DNA of 64,000 nucleotides from NCBI GenBank assembly GCA_028386065.3, contig JAKUCV010000859.1, positions 1 to 64,000 of the forward strand, given 5' to 3'. The translations under genes and the position numbers were made by a program. Shown here piece after piece: positions 48,746 through 59,509 of the stretch (position 1 is its first letter; every line of letters starts with the position of its first letter). The notes beneath the pieces are model-generated. The model saw only the letters and a list, made by a program, of their open reading frames with translations. It searched no databases and had not been told where the DNA came from. This stretch comes from Turnera subulata. Taxonomy: Eukaryota > Streptophyta > Magnoliopsida > Malpighiales > Passifloraceae.

Positions 48746-48746
48746 N
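48746..48746. other. Assembly gap (single N)
   Basis: The only ambiguous base in the window. Sequence left of it matches 3' LTR up to about 55626 and sequence right of it resumes at about 55866, so the N stands for missing LTR sequence. Confidence 0.9.
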
Positions 48747-49003
48747 AAACCGAGATTAGACATATACGAGATTGACGTTTCCATGTCTCGGTCTAATCTT
48801 GATAATGGGACGATAGGACGATGACATATTCCGAGGCATAGTGAATCAGTTCTGATCTTGTCGTTCGGGTAGCAATGATGTGTTGCTAGACGCCGCTCTT
48901 TGTTTATGATTGTAAAATGAGATTTTTCAATCATTGCCGGACGTTAAAAGTGCCTACAGGGTCACACACATAGAACCGATGATTCGGGCAGGTGTTGAAC
49001 CAT

Positions 49004-49068
49004 GGTTGGACCGGGTGTGGTTGGACCGGGTGTGGTTGGACCGTGGTTGGACCATGGTTGAACCAGGG
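49004..49068 (+). repeat. Minisatellite in Copia-3 5' LTR
   Basis: Tandem short units of the form GGTTGGACCGTG / GGTTGGACCGGGTGT / GGTTGAACC. Counterparts at 56113-56190 and, inverted, at 15700-15770, 22436-22510 and 45975-46040 differ in copy number. Confidence 0.8.
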
Positions 49069-49683
49069 CCGGTTTTGGCATCAATAATTATCAGAATTAT
49101 TGATGAGACATGCTTAGTTGGAGGTGTTAGGTCTAATGGGATTAGTGGGAGACAATGGTGGTAACTGGTAATGATCATCACCATTGGTCCACCATGTTGG
49201 CCATTAGACTAAACTAATGTGGAAAAATGAGTGGTGTAGTTAGTGTGGCTAGTGATCAGATCATTTAGCTCATTCACAGCCCCTTCACCACGTTTTTGGC
49301 AGCCCAAAAAACTCTCTGAAAATACCTCCTTTCAGTTCTTCTTCTTTGTGAAAGAAGCAAGAGCATAAGCATTCCAAAACACCCCAAACACACACTAGCT
49401 CCTACCTTTGTTGCTAGCACATCAAGTGGGAGTGCTCGAGGCTTGATTCGTGTGACGACTCGAAGCCGGTCACGGTTCGTGTGGATACCGTAGAGGAGCA
49501 GGGCTTCTTCTTGCTCTTACTGATTCCATACACAAGTTAGGTGAAAGACCCTAACCTTACAGGTATGTTAAAATTTTGTTATACGGTTTACTAGCTTCAC
49601 ATGTGTTCTTGGTTGTTTCCCTTGTCTTCCGCTGCATTTTTTTGCATCTATATGAATGTCATATAGCTTAGGGAAACTTACAG

Positions 49684-49696
49684 TGGTAGCGGAGCC
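49684..49696 (+). promoter_or_regulatory. Copia-3 primer binding site
   Basis: TGGTAGCGGAGCC one base after the 5' LTR end, the same as in Copia-1. Initiator-Met-like type with changes. Confidence 0.75.
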
Positions 49697-49965
49697 TTCT
49701 TGTGTAGCTCTAAACCGTATATATGATGCATATGCGATATGATCATCTAAGTATGTGTAGGATTCATTTGTGTATATGATATGCTAGATGAATTGTTTTG
49801 AGCATATTGATGTCGTGTTTGTCAAAAGAGTTTTGAAAACAAGTTGTTGATTGATATGAGATGTCAATCAATAAGTTCTAGGCAGTAGGTCGAAGAGTTT
49901 GACCAAGAAAAACCGAGTGTCGGTTTGCGTTTGCAACGATTATCGTTCATGAGCTGCAAGGCCAG

Positions 49966-50710
49966 GACATCGATGTTCATCAGATGGACATCGATGTCCA
50001 CATGATATTTGCCTTGGCCGAGACCACTGGACATCGATGTTCATCTCATGAACATCGATGTTCTGTGTAGCCTGGCCTTGGCAGAGAACATTGAACATCG
50101 ATGTTCATGAGATGAACATCGATGTCCTATGTAGGTTGGCCTTGGCAGATTCACATGAACATCGATGTTCAATGGTTGAACATCGATGTCCAAGCCTTGT
50201 GAGATTTGTTTGAGATTCCAGAGACCAAATAACATCGATGTTCACCTTAGGACATCGATGTCCTTGTGTTTGAGAGTCTCAAACATCGATGTTTAGAGGT
50301 TAGACATCGATGTTAAAATGCTACTGCCAAGTTTTTGGACCTTCGGAACTTGCCAACATCGATGTCCAAGAGTTGAACATCGATGTTCTTGAGCTCTGCC
50401 AAATAGTTTGGACTTCCAGAGCCTCAAGGACATCGATGTTCATGTCAGGACATCGATATCCTAGAATACCCACATCGATGTTGTGGAGACCAGTAACTTC
50501 AACAGCGAATTAAGGGTAGATGGAGGCCTCACTGGTGTCTGGCCTGAACAGCAAAGTTGTAGCTTTACTTCTTAGCTTTCCAGGGACACTAAGTTTGTAC
50601 AAATCCGAGCTCTACAGCTCTGGATATGGCCGAAATACTAAGTGCTGCCAATTGTTGGCGAGAATCAGATTCTCATAGACATCGATGTTCATTTATGGAC
50701 ATCGATGTTC
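49966..50710 (+). repeat. Paired palindrome array in Copia-3 leader
   Basis: Eighteen exact ACATCGATGT cores and one variant. Starts: 49966/49987, 50030/50051, 50094/50115, 50158/50179, 50231/50251, 50282/50303, 50355/50376, 50429/50449 then 50471, and a distal pair 50678/50698. Pitch within pairs is 20-22 bp. Spacers extend the complementarity: for the second pair GTTCAT-CTC-ATGAAC, for the fourth GTTCAA-TGG-TTGAAC, others with G.U pairs. The predicted RNA is a row of stem-loops with stems of about 12-16 bp and loops of 3-6 nt, upstream of the gag start. Confidence 0.95.
50551..50636 (+). repeat. Leader block shared with LARD LTRs
   Basis: GCAAAGTTGTAGCTTTACTT, CTTAGCTTTCCAGG, then CCGAGCTCTACAGCTCTGGA and TATGGCC. 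Same elements in the same order at 33745-33832, 58447-58535 and (inverted) 2200-2300 in gypsy-type LTRs. Confidence 0.7.
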
Positions 50711-51273
50711 ACTTGCATTTTTGTTTTCCAAATTTGCTTAACATCAATGTATGATTAAATGATTATATGCATGAGATGTATGAACATATGTTGATGAAAT
50801 ATTAAGTTCTTAGTTGCCTTCCATGATGAGCACTAATCATTGCTTAGATCAACACTAGGTAGGTTTTGCCCTAGCAAGGTGCCTATGTTTATCCTAGCAA
50901 GGTTCGAGAGGATAATTGTAATATCCCGATTGCTTGTTGTGGGTGTGGACTTAACTAGGTTACCTTAATAGGATTAAGAACCTAGAGGCAAGGGTTGAGG
51001 AATGTCTATAAGATAGACTTGGACAAGGTGTTGTTCACTCAACTATCCAAGAGTTGCATAGAGATGTAATTGACAAGAGTTGTCTACCTAAATAGCTATG
51101 ATGTAGGTGATCAGCCCTAGCTGACTTATGTTGTAGTGAAATGTGGATCTTGGCCTACTTGTTATCATTTTATTGATTCTTAGTAGGAGCATCATTTAAT
51201 TAAATTCCTTGTTAAATGATTTATGTATGCATGACTCTTATTTGTGTGAGTTGATCTTTGTTGTAGAATTACC

Positions 51274-54200
51274 ATGGCACAAAACACAGGTACACTATCA
51301 TTGCGATCTGTCCTTGAGAAGGACAAGTTGAATGGGAATAACTTCCTATCTTGGTATCGCAATTTGAGGATTGTCCTCAAACAAGAAAAGAAGCTGTATG
51401 TCCTTGAAGGGCCAGTTCCGATTGAACCGGCGCCTTCTGCACCCAGGGCAGAACGGGATACTTATAAGAAGCATCTCGATGATGCATTGGATATAGCATG
51501 TTTGATGCTGGTAACCATGGACTCGGGGCTTCAGAAGCAACACGAGAACATGGGGGCGTTCGATATGATCGAACACCTTAAGATGCTCTTTCAAGAGCAA
51601 GCTAGGCATGAGAGGTATGAGACCTCTAAAGCCTTATTCCAATGCAGGATGGCCGAATCATCACCCGTGAGACCTCATGTGCTGAAAATGATCGGATTCA
51701 TTGAGAGCCTTGAGGGTCTCGGATTTCCTTTGCCAAAGGAGATGGCTGTAGACTTAATCCTGCAATCGTTGCCGGACAGCTACGGCCAATTTGTCATGAA
51801 CTTCAACATGAACCATCTTGACAAATCCTTGTCCGAGTTGCTCAATATGTTGGGAACAGCTGAGCTACAAATGAAGGCAAGTAAGTCCAACATATTGATG
51901 ATTGGCAAAGGCAAAGGAAAGGGTAAAGCAAAGTTCGACAAGAAGAAGAAGAGTGCCAAAAAGTTTGGTGCAAGTGCTTCTTCTAGTGATCACAAGCTTA
52001 AACCCAAGGGTGGAGTTGCTAAGGATGGACATTGTTTCCATTGCAACAAACCGGGCCATTGGAAACGCAACTGCCCAGTTTACCTAGAAGAGGTAAAGAG
52101 GAACAAGAAGGGAAGTGAGACTTCTACTTCAGGTATATTTGTTATAGAAGCTAATATTTCTACTTCTGCATCATGGGTATTAGATACCGGATGTGGTTCT
52201 CACATTTGTGTAAATGTGCAGGAACTAAGAAGGAGTAGAAGATTGCTGAAAGGGGAGATAGACCTACGTGTCGGGAATGGAGCAAGGGTTGCTGCGTTAG
52301 CCGTAGGAACTTATTGTCTATCTTTGCCTAGTGGCTTGGTTTTGGAACTAGAAAATTGTTATTTTGTACCTTCCATTAGCAGAAATTTGATTTCTGTATC
52401 TTGTTTGGACAAGAAAGGATTTTCATTTGTAATAAAGAACAAATGTTGTTCAATTTATTTCAATGATGTATATTATGGTGGTGCAAATTTAAGCAATGGA
52501 TTGTATGTTCTAAACCTTGAGATGCCGATCTATAACGTTAGTACCAAGAAGGTTAGGTTGAACGATTCTAACGAAACGTATCTTTGGCATTGTCGACTAG
52601 GCCATATAAACGAGAATCGCATTGCTAAGCTCCATAAAGATGGACTATTAAAGTCATTTGATTTCGAATCATTTGAGACGTGTGAATCTTGTTTGTTAGG
52701 CAAAATGACGAAGGCTCCTTTTACCGGTAAAGGTGAAAGGGCTTCGGAATTGCTAGGTCTCATTCATACCGATGTATGTGGACCAATGTCGACACAGGCT
52801 AGGGGCGGTTTTCAGTACTTCATTACATTTACTGATGATTTCAGTAGATATGGATATGTGTATCTAATGAGACACAAATCCGAATCCTTTGAAAAGTTCA
52901 AAGAATTCAAGAATGAAGTACAGAATCAACTCGGTAAAAGTATTAAGATGCTTCGATCAGATCGAGGTGGTGAATACTTGAGCCAAGAATTTCTTGATCA
53001 TCTAAAGGGTTGTGGTATAGTATCACAGCTTACTCCACCGGGTACGCCACAATGGAATGGTGTATCCGAAAGGAGGAACAGAACCTTGTTGGACATGGTT
53101 CGTTCAATGATGAGTCAAGCTAACCTTCCTTTATCCTTTTGGGGACATGCATTGTTGACTGCTGCTTATACACTAAACAATGTTCCATCTAAATCGGTCG
53201 AAAAGACGCCATATGAGATATGGACCGGGAAGCGTCCCAGTTTGTCTTTTATGAGGATTTGGGGCTGTGAGGCTTACGTAAGACGTGAAGCTTCGGATAA
53301 GCTCGGCCCTAAATCCGAGAAGTGCCTATTTGTTGGTTACCCTAAGGAAACCAAAGGGTATTACTTCTATACTCCCACCGACAACAAAGTGTTTGTTGCT
53401 CGGACTGCGATTTTTCTAGAAAAGGAGTTTATTTCTAGAGGAATCAGTGGGAGGCAACTAGAACTTGAAGAAGTTCGAGATCTAGAGACTGAGATGGAAC
53501 AAGGACAGGAACCACAAATTGTTGTGGATGAGAATCCTGTTCCTGTAACACATGGACCACGTAGGTCGGATAGGATTCGGCATGAGCCCGAGAGATATGG
53601 ATTTCTCGTGACTCATACCGGTGATGTGATGCTCATAGATGAGGATGAGCCCACTACCTATCAGCAGGCCGTTACGGGTTCGGACTCCCAGAAGTGGCTA
53701 GAAGCCATGAATTCGGAAATGGATTCCATGTATGAGAACAAGGTATGGACCTTGGTCGAGCCACCCGAAGGGGTAAAACCCATAGGGTGCAAATGGGTCT
53801 TTAAGAGAAAGACCGACATGGATGGTAATGTGATTACCTATAAAGGGCGATTGGTGGCGAAAGGTTTCAAACAAGTTCATGGTATTGACTATGATGAAAC
53901 CTTCTCACCGGTTGCTATGGTTAAATCCATCCGGATTCTGTTGGCTATAGCTGCATATCATGATTATGAGATATGGCAAATGGATGTCAAAACCGCTTTC
54001 CTTAACGGAAATCTCTTAGAGGATGTGTACATGACACAGCCCGAGGGTTTTGTCGATCCAACAAATGCCAATATGGTATGCAAGTTGCAAAGGTCCATTT
54101 ATGGACTTAAGCAAGCTTCAAGGAGTTGGAATCTTCGTTTTAATGATGTAATCAAAGAGTTTGGTTTCATCAAAAATGAAGATGAACCATGTATTTACAA

Positions 54201-55227
54201 GAAGCTTAGTGGGAGCACAGTAGTTTTCTTGTTGTTATATGTTGACGACATTCTGCTCATTGGGAATGATATTCCGACGCTACAGTCTGTTAAGGCTTGG
54301 TTAGGAAAGAATTTCTCAATGAAGGACTTAGGAGAAGCTGCCTATGTGTTGGGCATAAAGATCTATAGGGATAGATCCAAAAGGCTTCTCGGGCTATGTC
54401 AGAGTACGTCTATTGACAAAGTTCTAAAGTGGTTTAGAATGGAGGATTCCAAGAAGGGATTCTTACCCATGTCACATGGCGTCTTTCTCTCAAAGAGTCA
54501 ATGTCCTAGTACATCTGATGAGAGAAAGAGAATGAGTGAGGTCCCTTATGCTTCGGCAATAGGATCTATCATGTACGCCATGTTATGTACTAGACCAGAT
54601 GTCGCATATGCTCTGAGTGTCATGAGCAGGTACCAATCTGATCCCGGTGAGAGTCACTGGATGGCGGTTAAGAATATCCTTAAGTACTTGAGAAGGACTA
54701 AGGATGCATTCCTGGTTTACGGAAGCGTTGATGAGCTTGTTGTAAAGGGTTACACCGATGCTAGCTTCCAAACCGATAGGGATGATTTCAGATCGCAGTC
54801 TGGATATGTGTTTTGTCTTGGAGGTGGTGTTGTAAGCTGGAAGAGTTCTAAGCAAGAGACAGTTGCAGATTCTACAACCGAGGCAGATTACATTGCTGCC
54901 TCAGATGCGGCGAAAGAGGCTGTTTGGATCAAGAAGTTCGTAACTGAACTTGGGGTGGTTCCTAGTATTGAGAGTCCGATTGAGCTCTATTGTGACAACA
55001 ATGGAACAATCGCACAAGCTCAAGAGCCTAGATACCACCAGAGATCCAAACACATTCTCCGACGCTATCATCTGATTCGAGAGATCATAGATAGAGGCGA
55101 TGTCAGGCTGTGCAGAGTTCCTACTGAGAACAATGTAGCAGACCCGTTGACTAAGCCCCTCACGCAGCAGAAGCATGATGGTCATTGCGCATCCATAGGT
55201 ATTAGATACATGTATGATTGGCTTTAG
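51274..55227 (+). CDS. Copia-3 gag-pol polyprotein, intact (1317 aa)
   Basis: Encodes all proteins for a copia replication cycle: virus-like particle, maturation, integration and reverse transcription. The ATG at 51274 follows the leader and is the first in frame. Domains: gag (about residues 15-215), a Lys-rich stretch, CCHC zinc knuckle CFHCNKPGHWKRNC (about 254-267), protease with DTG at 304-306, integrase zinc region HCRLGH...CESC (about 438-474), and integrase core D500-D563-E599 with the expected 35-residue D-to-E spacing (HTDVCGPM, LRSDRGGEY, GVSERRN). The RT has YVDD at 989-992. RNase H has D1162, E1203 and D1241 (YTDASF, TTEADY, YCDNNGT); TTEADY has Asp where Copia-2 has Glu, next to the catalytic residue. 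No stop or frameshift. The stop codon ends four bases before the purine tract. Confidence 0.96.
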   Translation: MAQNTGTLSLRSVLEKDKLNGNNFLSWYRNLRIVLKQEKKLYVLEGPVPIEPAPSAPRAERDTYKKHLDDALDIACLMLVTMDSGLQKQHENMGAFDMIEHLKMLFQEQARHERYETSKALFQCRMAESSPVRPHVLKMIGFIESLEGLGFPLPKEMAVDLILQSLPDSYGQFVMNFNMNHLDKSLSELLNMLGTAELQMKASKSNILMIGKGKGKGKAKFDKKKKSAKKFGASASSSDHKLKPKGGVAKDGHCFHCNKPGHWKRNCPVYLEEVKRNKKGSETSTSGIFVIEANISTSASWVLDTGCGSHICVNVQELRRSRRLLKGEIDLRVGNGARVAALAVGTYCLSLPSGLVLELENCYFVPSISRNLISVSCLDKKGFSFVIKNKCCSIYFNDVYYGGANLSNGLYVLNLEMPIYNVSTKKVRLNDSNETYLWHCRLGHINENRIAKLHKDGLLKSFDFESFETCESCLLGKMTKAPFTGKGERASELLGLIHTDVCGPMSTQARGGFQYFITFTDDFSRYGYVYLMRHKSESFEKFKEFKNEVQNQLGKSIKMLRSDRGGEYLSQEFLDHLKGCGIVSQLTPPGTPQWNGVSERRNRTLLDMVRSMMSQANLPLSFWGHALLTAAYTLNNVPSKSVEKTPYEIWTGKRPSLSFMRIWGCEAYVRREASDKLGPKSEKCLFVGYPKETKGYYFYTPTDNKVFVARTAIFLEKEFISRGISGRQLELEEVRDLETEMEQGQEPQIVVDENPVPVTHGPRRSDRIRHEPERYGFLVTHTGDVMLIDEDEPTTYQQAVTGSDSQKWLEAMNSEMDSMYENKVWTLVEPPEGVKPIGCKWVFKRKTDMDGNVITYKGRLVAKGFKQVHGIDYDETFSPVAMVKSIRILLAIAAYHDYEIWQMDVKTAFLNGNLLEDVYMTQPEGFVDPTNANMVCKLQRSIYGLKQASRSWNLRFNDVIKEFGFIKNEDEPCIYKKLSGSTVVFLLLYVDDILLIGNDIPTLQSVKAWLGKNFSMKDLGEAAYVLGIKIYRDRSKRLLGLCQSTSIDKVLKWFRMEDSKKGFLPMSHGVFLSKSQCPSTSDERKRMSEVPYASAIGSIMYAMLCTRPDVAYALSVMSRYQSDPGESHWMAVKNILKYLRRTKDAFLVYGSVDELVVKGYTDASFQTDRDDFRSQSGYVFCLGGGVVSWKSSKQETVADSTTEADYIAASDAAKEAVWIKKFVTELGVVPSIESPIELYCDNNGTIAQAQEPRYHQRSKHILRRYHLIREIIDRGDVRLCRVPTENNVADPLTKPLTQQKHDGHCASIGIRYMYDWL

Positions 55228-55230
55228 TGC

Positions 55231-55240
55231 AAGTGGGAGA
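55231..55240 (+). promoter_or_regulatory. Copia-3 polypurine tract
   Basis: AAGTGGGAGA, one base before the 3' LTR start at 55242. Confidence 0.85.
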
Positions 55241-55241
55241 T

Positions 55242-56802
55242 TGTTAGTAATATGCCCAAAAGCCAATCTATGGATGATTGTATTCATGTATACATATTTG
55301 AGGTTATGCCTATATATATGATTATGAGATAATCGCTTGCACATATATATAACCCTAGTGTATATGTATTTGATATGTATATTCTTAAAAGTCCCTAGTC
55401 GTTTATTATTATGGTTGGGTTGTAATAATAAAATAAGACTAGCGTATGTTGAGGATTGTATGAGTTACGAATTCTACATACGGGTACAAGATGGGGATCT
55501 TGTTGACCGGACCGACCCACATAAGAACGCTACATGGAACGTTATATGTATGTCGATAGCGTTTCTTATAGATGTATTGTCCTCCGACCTGAGATCATCA
55601 AGGTATCCAACATATGAATCATGTACTTTGATGTTATTCCTAGTCATCCGTAAATGGGTGGATATAAGGGTAATCATCGGGTATATGACGAGTATGTAGT
55701 GGGTTTTGATTGATCAAGAGGGGATTCGTCCGACCTATATAACGGGTATATTATCGAGTAGGTTTCTTGATAGAGTTGAACTGTTAAAATGCATGGCCAT
55801 GCTCGGATAGGGTGATATGATGATATCACGGGTATCCGTTTTATACAGTTAACTCGAGGATCAAGAAACCGAGATTAGACATATACGAGATTGACGTTTC
55901 CATGTCTCGGTCTAATCTTGATAATGGGACGATAGGACGATGACATATTCCGAGGCATAGTGAATCAGTTCTGATCTTGTCGTTCGGGTAGCAATGATGT
56001 GTTGCTAGACGCTGCTCTTTGTTTATGATTGTAAAATGAGATTTTGCAATCATTGTCGGACGTTACAAGTGCCTACAGGGTCACACACATAGAACCGATG
56101 ATTCGGGCAGGTGGTTGAACCATGGTTGGACCGTGGTTGGACCGGGTATGGTTGGACCGTAGTTGAACCGTGGTTGGACCATGGTTGAACCAGGGCCGGT
56201 TTTGGCATCAATAATTATCAGAATTATTGATGAGACATGCTTAGTTGGAGGTGTTAGGTCTGATGGGATTAGTGGGAGACAATGGTGGTAATGATCATCA
56301 CCATTGGTCCACCATGTTGGCCGTTAGACTAAACTAATGTGGAAAAATGAGTGGTGTAGTTAGTGTGGCTAGTGATCAGATCATTTAGCTCATTCACAGC
56401 CCCTTCACCACGTTTTTGGCAGCCCCAAAAACTCTCTGAAAACACCTCCTTTCAGTTCTTCTTCTTTGTGAAAGAAGCAAGAGCATAAGCATTCCAAAAC
56501 ACCCCAAACACACATTAGCTCCTACCTTTGTTGCTAGCACATCAAGTGGGAGTGCTCGAGGCTTGATTCATGTGACGACTCGAAGCCGGTCACGGTTCGT
56601 GTGGATACCGTAGAGGAGCAGGGCTTCTTCTTGCTCTTACTGATTCCATACACAAGTTAGGTGAAAGACCCTAACCTTACAAGTATGTTAAAATTTTGTT
56701 ATACGATTTACTAGCTTCACATGTGTTCTTGGTTGTTTCCCTTGTCTTCCGCTGCATCTTTCTGCATCTATATGAATGTCATATAGCTTAGGGAAACTTA
56801 CA
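55242..56802 (+). repeat. Copia-3 3' LTR (1561 bp)
   Basis: TGTTAGTAATATG...GGGAAACTTACA. Complete, and the reference for the gapped 5' LTR. Small substitutions and a longer minisatellite (56113-56190) distinguish the two. Confidence 0.92.
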
Positions 56803-57295
56803 TCTCGATCCATCATTAATCTTATTCCGCCGTCACATACACTCTATTAAATCCACAAAACCATCTACTTACTTCCTTAGCAATTTATTCCCAACCGCTT
56901 TACTCTAACAAAACCTGCCCACGAGTTCCCCAAGCTACACATCAGCCAAATGTCAAACACAACATATAGCACACATATAGCACATAATTAAAACAAATGC
57001 CTCTCACCAAAATCCGAACCTCTAAATAGATGGGCACTAGCCAAAAGACTCATACCTATGCCCCTTTAGCAAAATTGTAAAAATTCATCCCTTGATTGCA
57101 TTTCTTTTACACCCAGATCATGTAGACACTTAACCTTTTCAAAAATAAATTTTTTTACCACAACCATCAAATTTGAAATGACATAACACACACTTTCAGA
57201 AAACTCATGCTCCACTACCAAAACTATCACATATCTTGGTAGCAAATGTCAAAACATCAGACACTTCCTAAAGAAACATGCTCCACTACCAATTC
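56803..57295 (-). mobile_element. LARD internal region, PBS-proximal
   Basis: Begins in sequence matching 28636 onward and runs to a PBS (57277-57291), four bases from the LTR end. Cut on the left by Copia-3. Non-coding. Confidence 0.75.
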
Positions 57296-59509
57296 TGTCA
57301 CGCCCCCGCTAAGCGCTACTGGCTAGGTACCTTGCGCACCCACCATGTGCCACAAGGCACCCAAAGGCCTTACGTCAACTCAGCCAGAAGCTCGCTGCCT
57401 CTGCCTCGCGGGTTACTAACCTCATATGTGCAGCATTAATGGAAGCGTACCAACAAACAATTGCAAAGGCAACAAAGATAATTAAAGGGTATCAAGACTC
57501 ATTTATGAAAAAATAACTCCACTAATGTTGTAAAATCATTGCTACAAGGGACACTAACTCATGGTGTACAAAGACATAACCTCTATGTATAAAACAATAT
57601 AATAACTAGACCGACTCGGCTATACCCATCGACCTACTGCCCGTGCTCTCAATCCCGCACCTGTAAGACAAGGGGAGGAAACAGGGGGTGAGTATAACCT
57701 TAGTAAGTAGAGTGACATACAAGCAATAGCAATGATACCAACACTAGTGGAAAATAACATCCAAACGCACTCCCCACATGCCACCGTGATCAGCCCACGG
57801 GTAAGCTATTGTGAAGTTGTACTAAGCCTACCTACATGGTCCGGTAGCCTTGCCAACAATGTTACTCCTTAGCCCACAGCCCCATGTACGAGGCATAACC
57901 GATTGGCTACCACAACCACACACGGCGCCTAGCACAACACCACCATCGTCTCATATTGACCGAGCAGCCATGTGGTACTGCATGGTCCCCCAATCCCCAT
58001 CAATAACCACAATCTTATGTAAATGGTATGATGCACATGATATGCATGAAATGCACAGCCCGACCACTGGGCTTGTCTTATAAGCCAGGCATAACCACAA
58101 TATCGCACCATAGGTGCCACCACTGAGCACATTGGGTCACCAACCAACAAATGAGCACCATTAACCATCATAAGCAAGCAACCCCACTTACCAAACCATT
58201 AGGCACATCAAGGCTATTCATTTCTTCACTTCGGAACCCTTGGACATCTAGCGTTTATACTGCCCTGTAATTCACACATAAATATACATCACAAAACAAG
58301 CATAGCAACATATAATATAAACCTCAATTCATTCACACAAATCATCCTTACAGTAACTCGGGTAGGATCTGCCCTGCACCGAAACTTCACTGAGGTTAAA
58401 CACGCACCTACAGGCAGAACAGACCTTGGGCATAAACATCAAAGTTGTATGCCTGTCTCCTATCTTTCCAGATCCAGCAAGAACAGTCAATTCCAAACTT
58501 TATAACTCCAGTTATGGCTCCTACATCAACTCGGGGTCTAGCAGCAGGTCTGCTGCAGAATAGTGAACTTGAAGACCGCATAACTCTCTTAGTTTAGCTC
58601 CAAAATCCGTCAAAATGGTGCCCAATAAACTCTATGAAAGTTATCTAACTTGTGGCTTTGGTTTCCTCAATTCCAACGAGTGGTTTTGCCGGAACCCTCA
58701 TTTTAGCGGCCAGGGGTGGTCTGTCTGGCCGAGAGCAGAACCCCTAGGCTCACCTCTCCTCCTTTCCCCTCTTTTCTCTCTTTCTCTCTCTCTCTCTCAC
58801 ACCTATCACGATTTGGTTTTGATCAAAATGAGTGAGAGGTGCATGGTTTCACCCCTTAAGTGATGGTAAGTAGGTGACTAAGCACCTACTTGCCACACTT
58901 GCCAACTTGGAGCCACCTCATGCTTGTTTCCCATCCAATTAGTTTGTGGCAACCAACCTGCTAGCTTGCACACCCAAACCACCAGCAGCTTATTCCTGAG
59001 CCACACGTCTCATTCTGATTGATCAGTTTGGCCATTACGCGTTCGGGCACCATAGGGCGTGATTGTGCACCGACGGGCACACCAATGCCCGGGTTTTGCA
59101 CCATTTTGCACCAAATCTAGCCAATCGATACTCCCCCTGGAAAATTGTTCCTCTAATGAATATATTACACCAAATAATCACATTCCTAGTGTTTCCCGTC
59201 ATTTACCGACCGATAGGAAAAATCGAGCACTCGGGACACCAAACTAGGCCAACCCGTGCCTTCGGATCACTACGAACCCACTTGTGTGCACTAGGCCAAG
59301 CCCATGCTAACTATCTCATCTCTATCCAACACCAATTAGTGTTACCGAGACTAAGCCCATACTAATGTGCACATCAACACTATTAACATTACCCACTTTC
59401 TCCCGAATACCCGATCCAACCTACACGAACGTCTCAGAAGGACAAGCTACACCCGGCTCTCATCATGTAAGTACTTCTCTATATTCTAGGGTGCACCTGG
59501 GGTATCACA
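57296..59509 (-). repeat. Complete short-form LARD LTR (2.2 kb), minus orientation
   Basis: Plus-strand ends TGTCACGCCCCCGC (57296) and GGGGTATCACA (59509). Single orientation, without the extra segment of 32229-34840. With PBS and internal sequence on the left it is a 5' LTR. The right flank changes to unrelated sequence, so 59509/59510 is a true outer element boundary; the adjacent five bases CGAGC would be the TSD, partner not found. Pyrimidine tract at 58752-58800. Confidence 0.85.

Larger units (their letters stand above)
48356..49682 (+). repeat. Copia-3 5' LTR, with assembly gap
   Basis: Starts TATTAGTAATATG where the 3' LTR has TGTTAGTAATATG, so the terminal TG reads TA. Ends GGGAAACTTACA. 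About 235 bp present in the 3' LTR (55627-55865) are absent here exactly at the N. Confidence 0.9.
48356..56802 (+). mobile_element. Copia-3: coding-intact Ty1/copia element
   Basis: 8.45 kb on the plus strand: 5' LTR 48356-49682, PBS 49684-49696, leader to 51273, gag-pol 51274-55227, purine tract 55231-55240, 3' LTR 55242-56802. The single open frame suggests a comparatively recent insertion. No TSD: left flank AGACC (copia pol), right flank TCTCG (LARD internal region). The two sides belong to different elements, which points to a rearrangement after or during insertion. The 5' LTR carries a gap (N at 48746) that hides about 235 bp. Confidence 0.93.
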
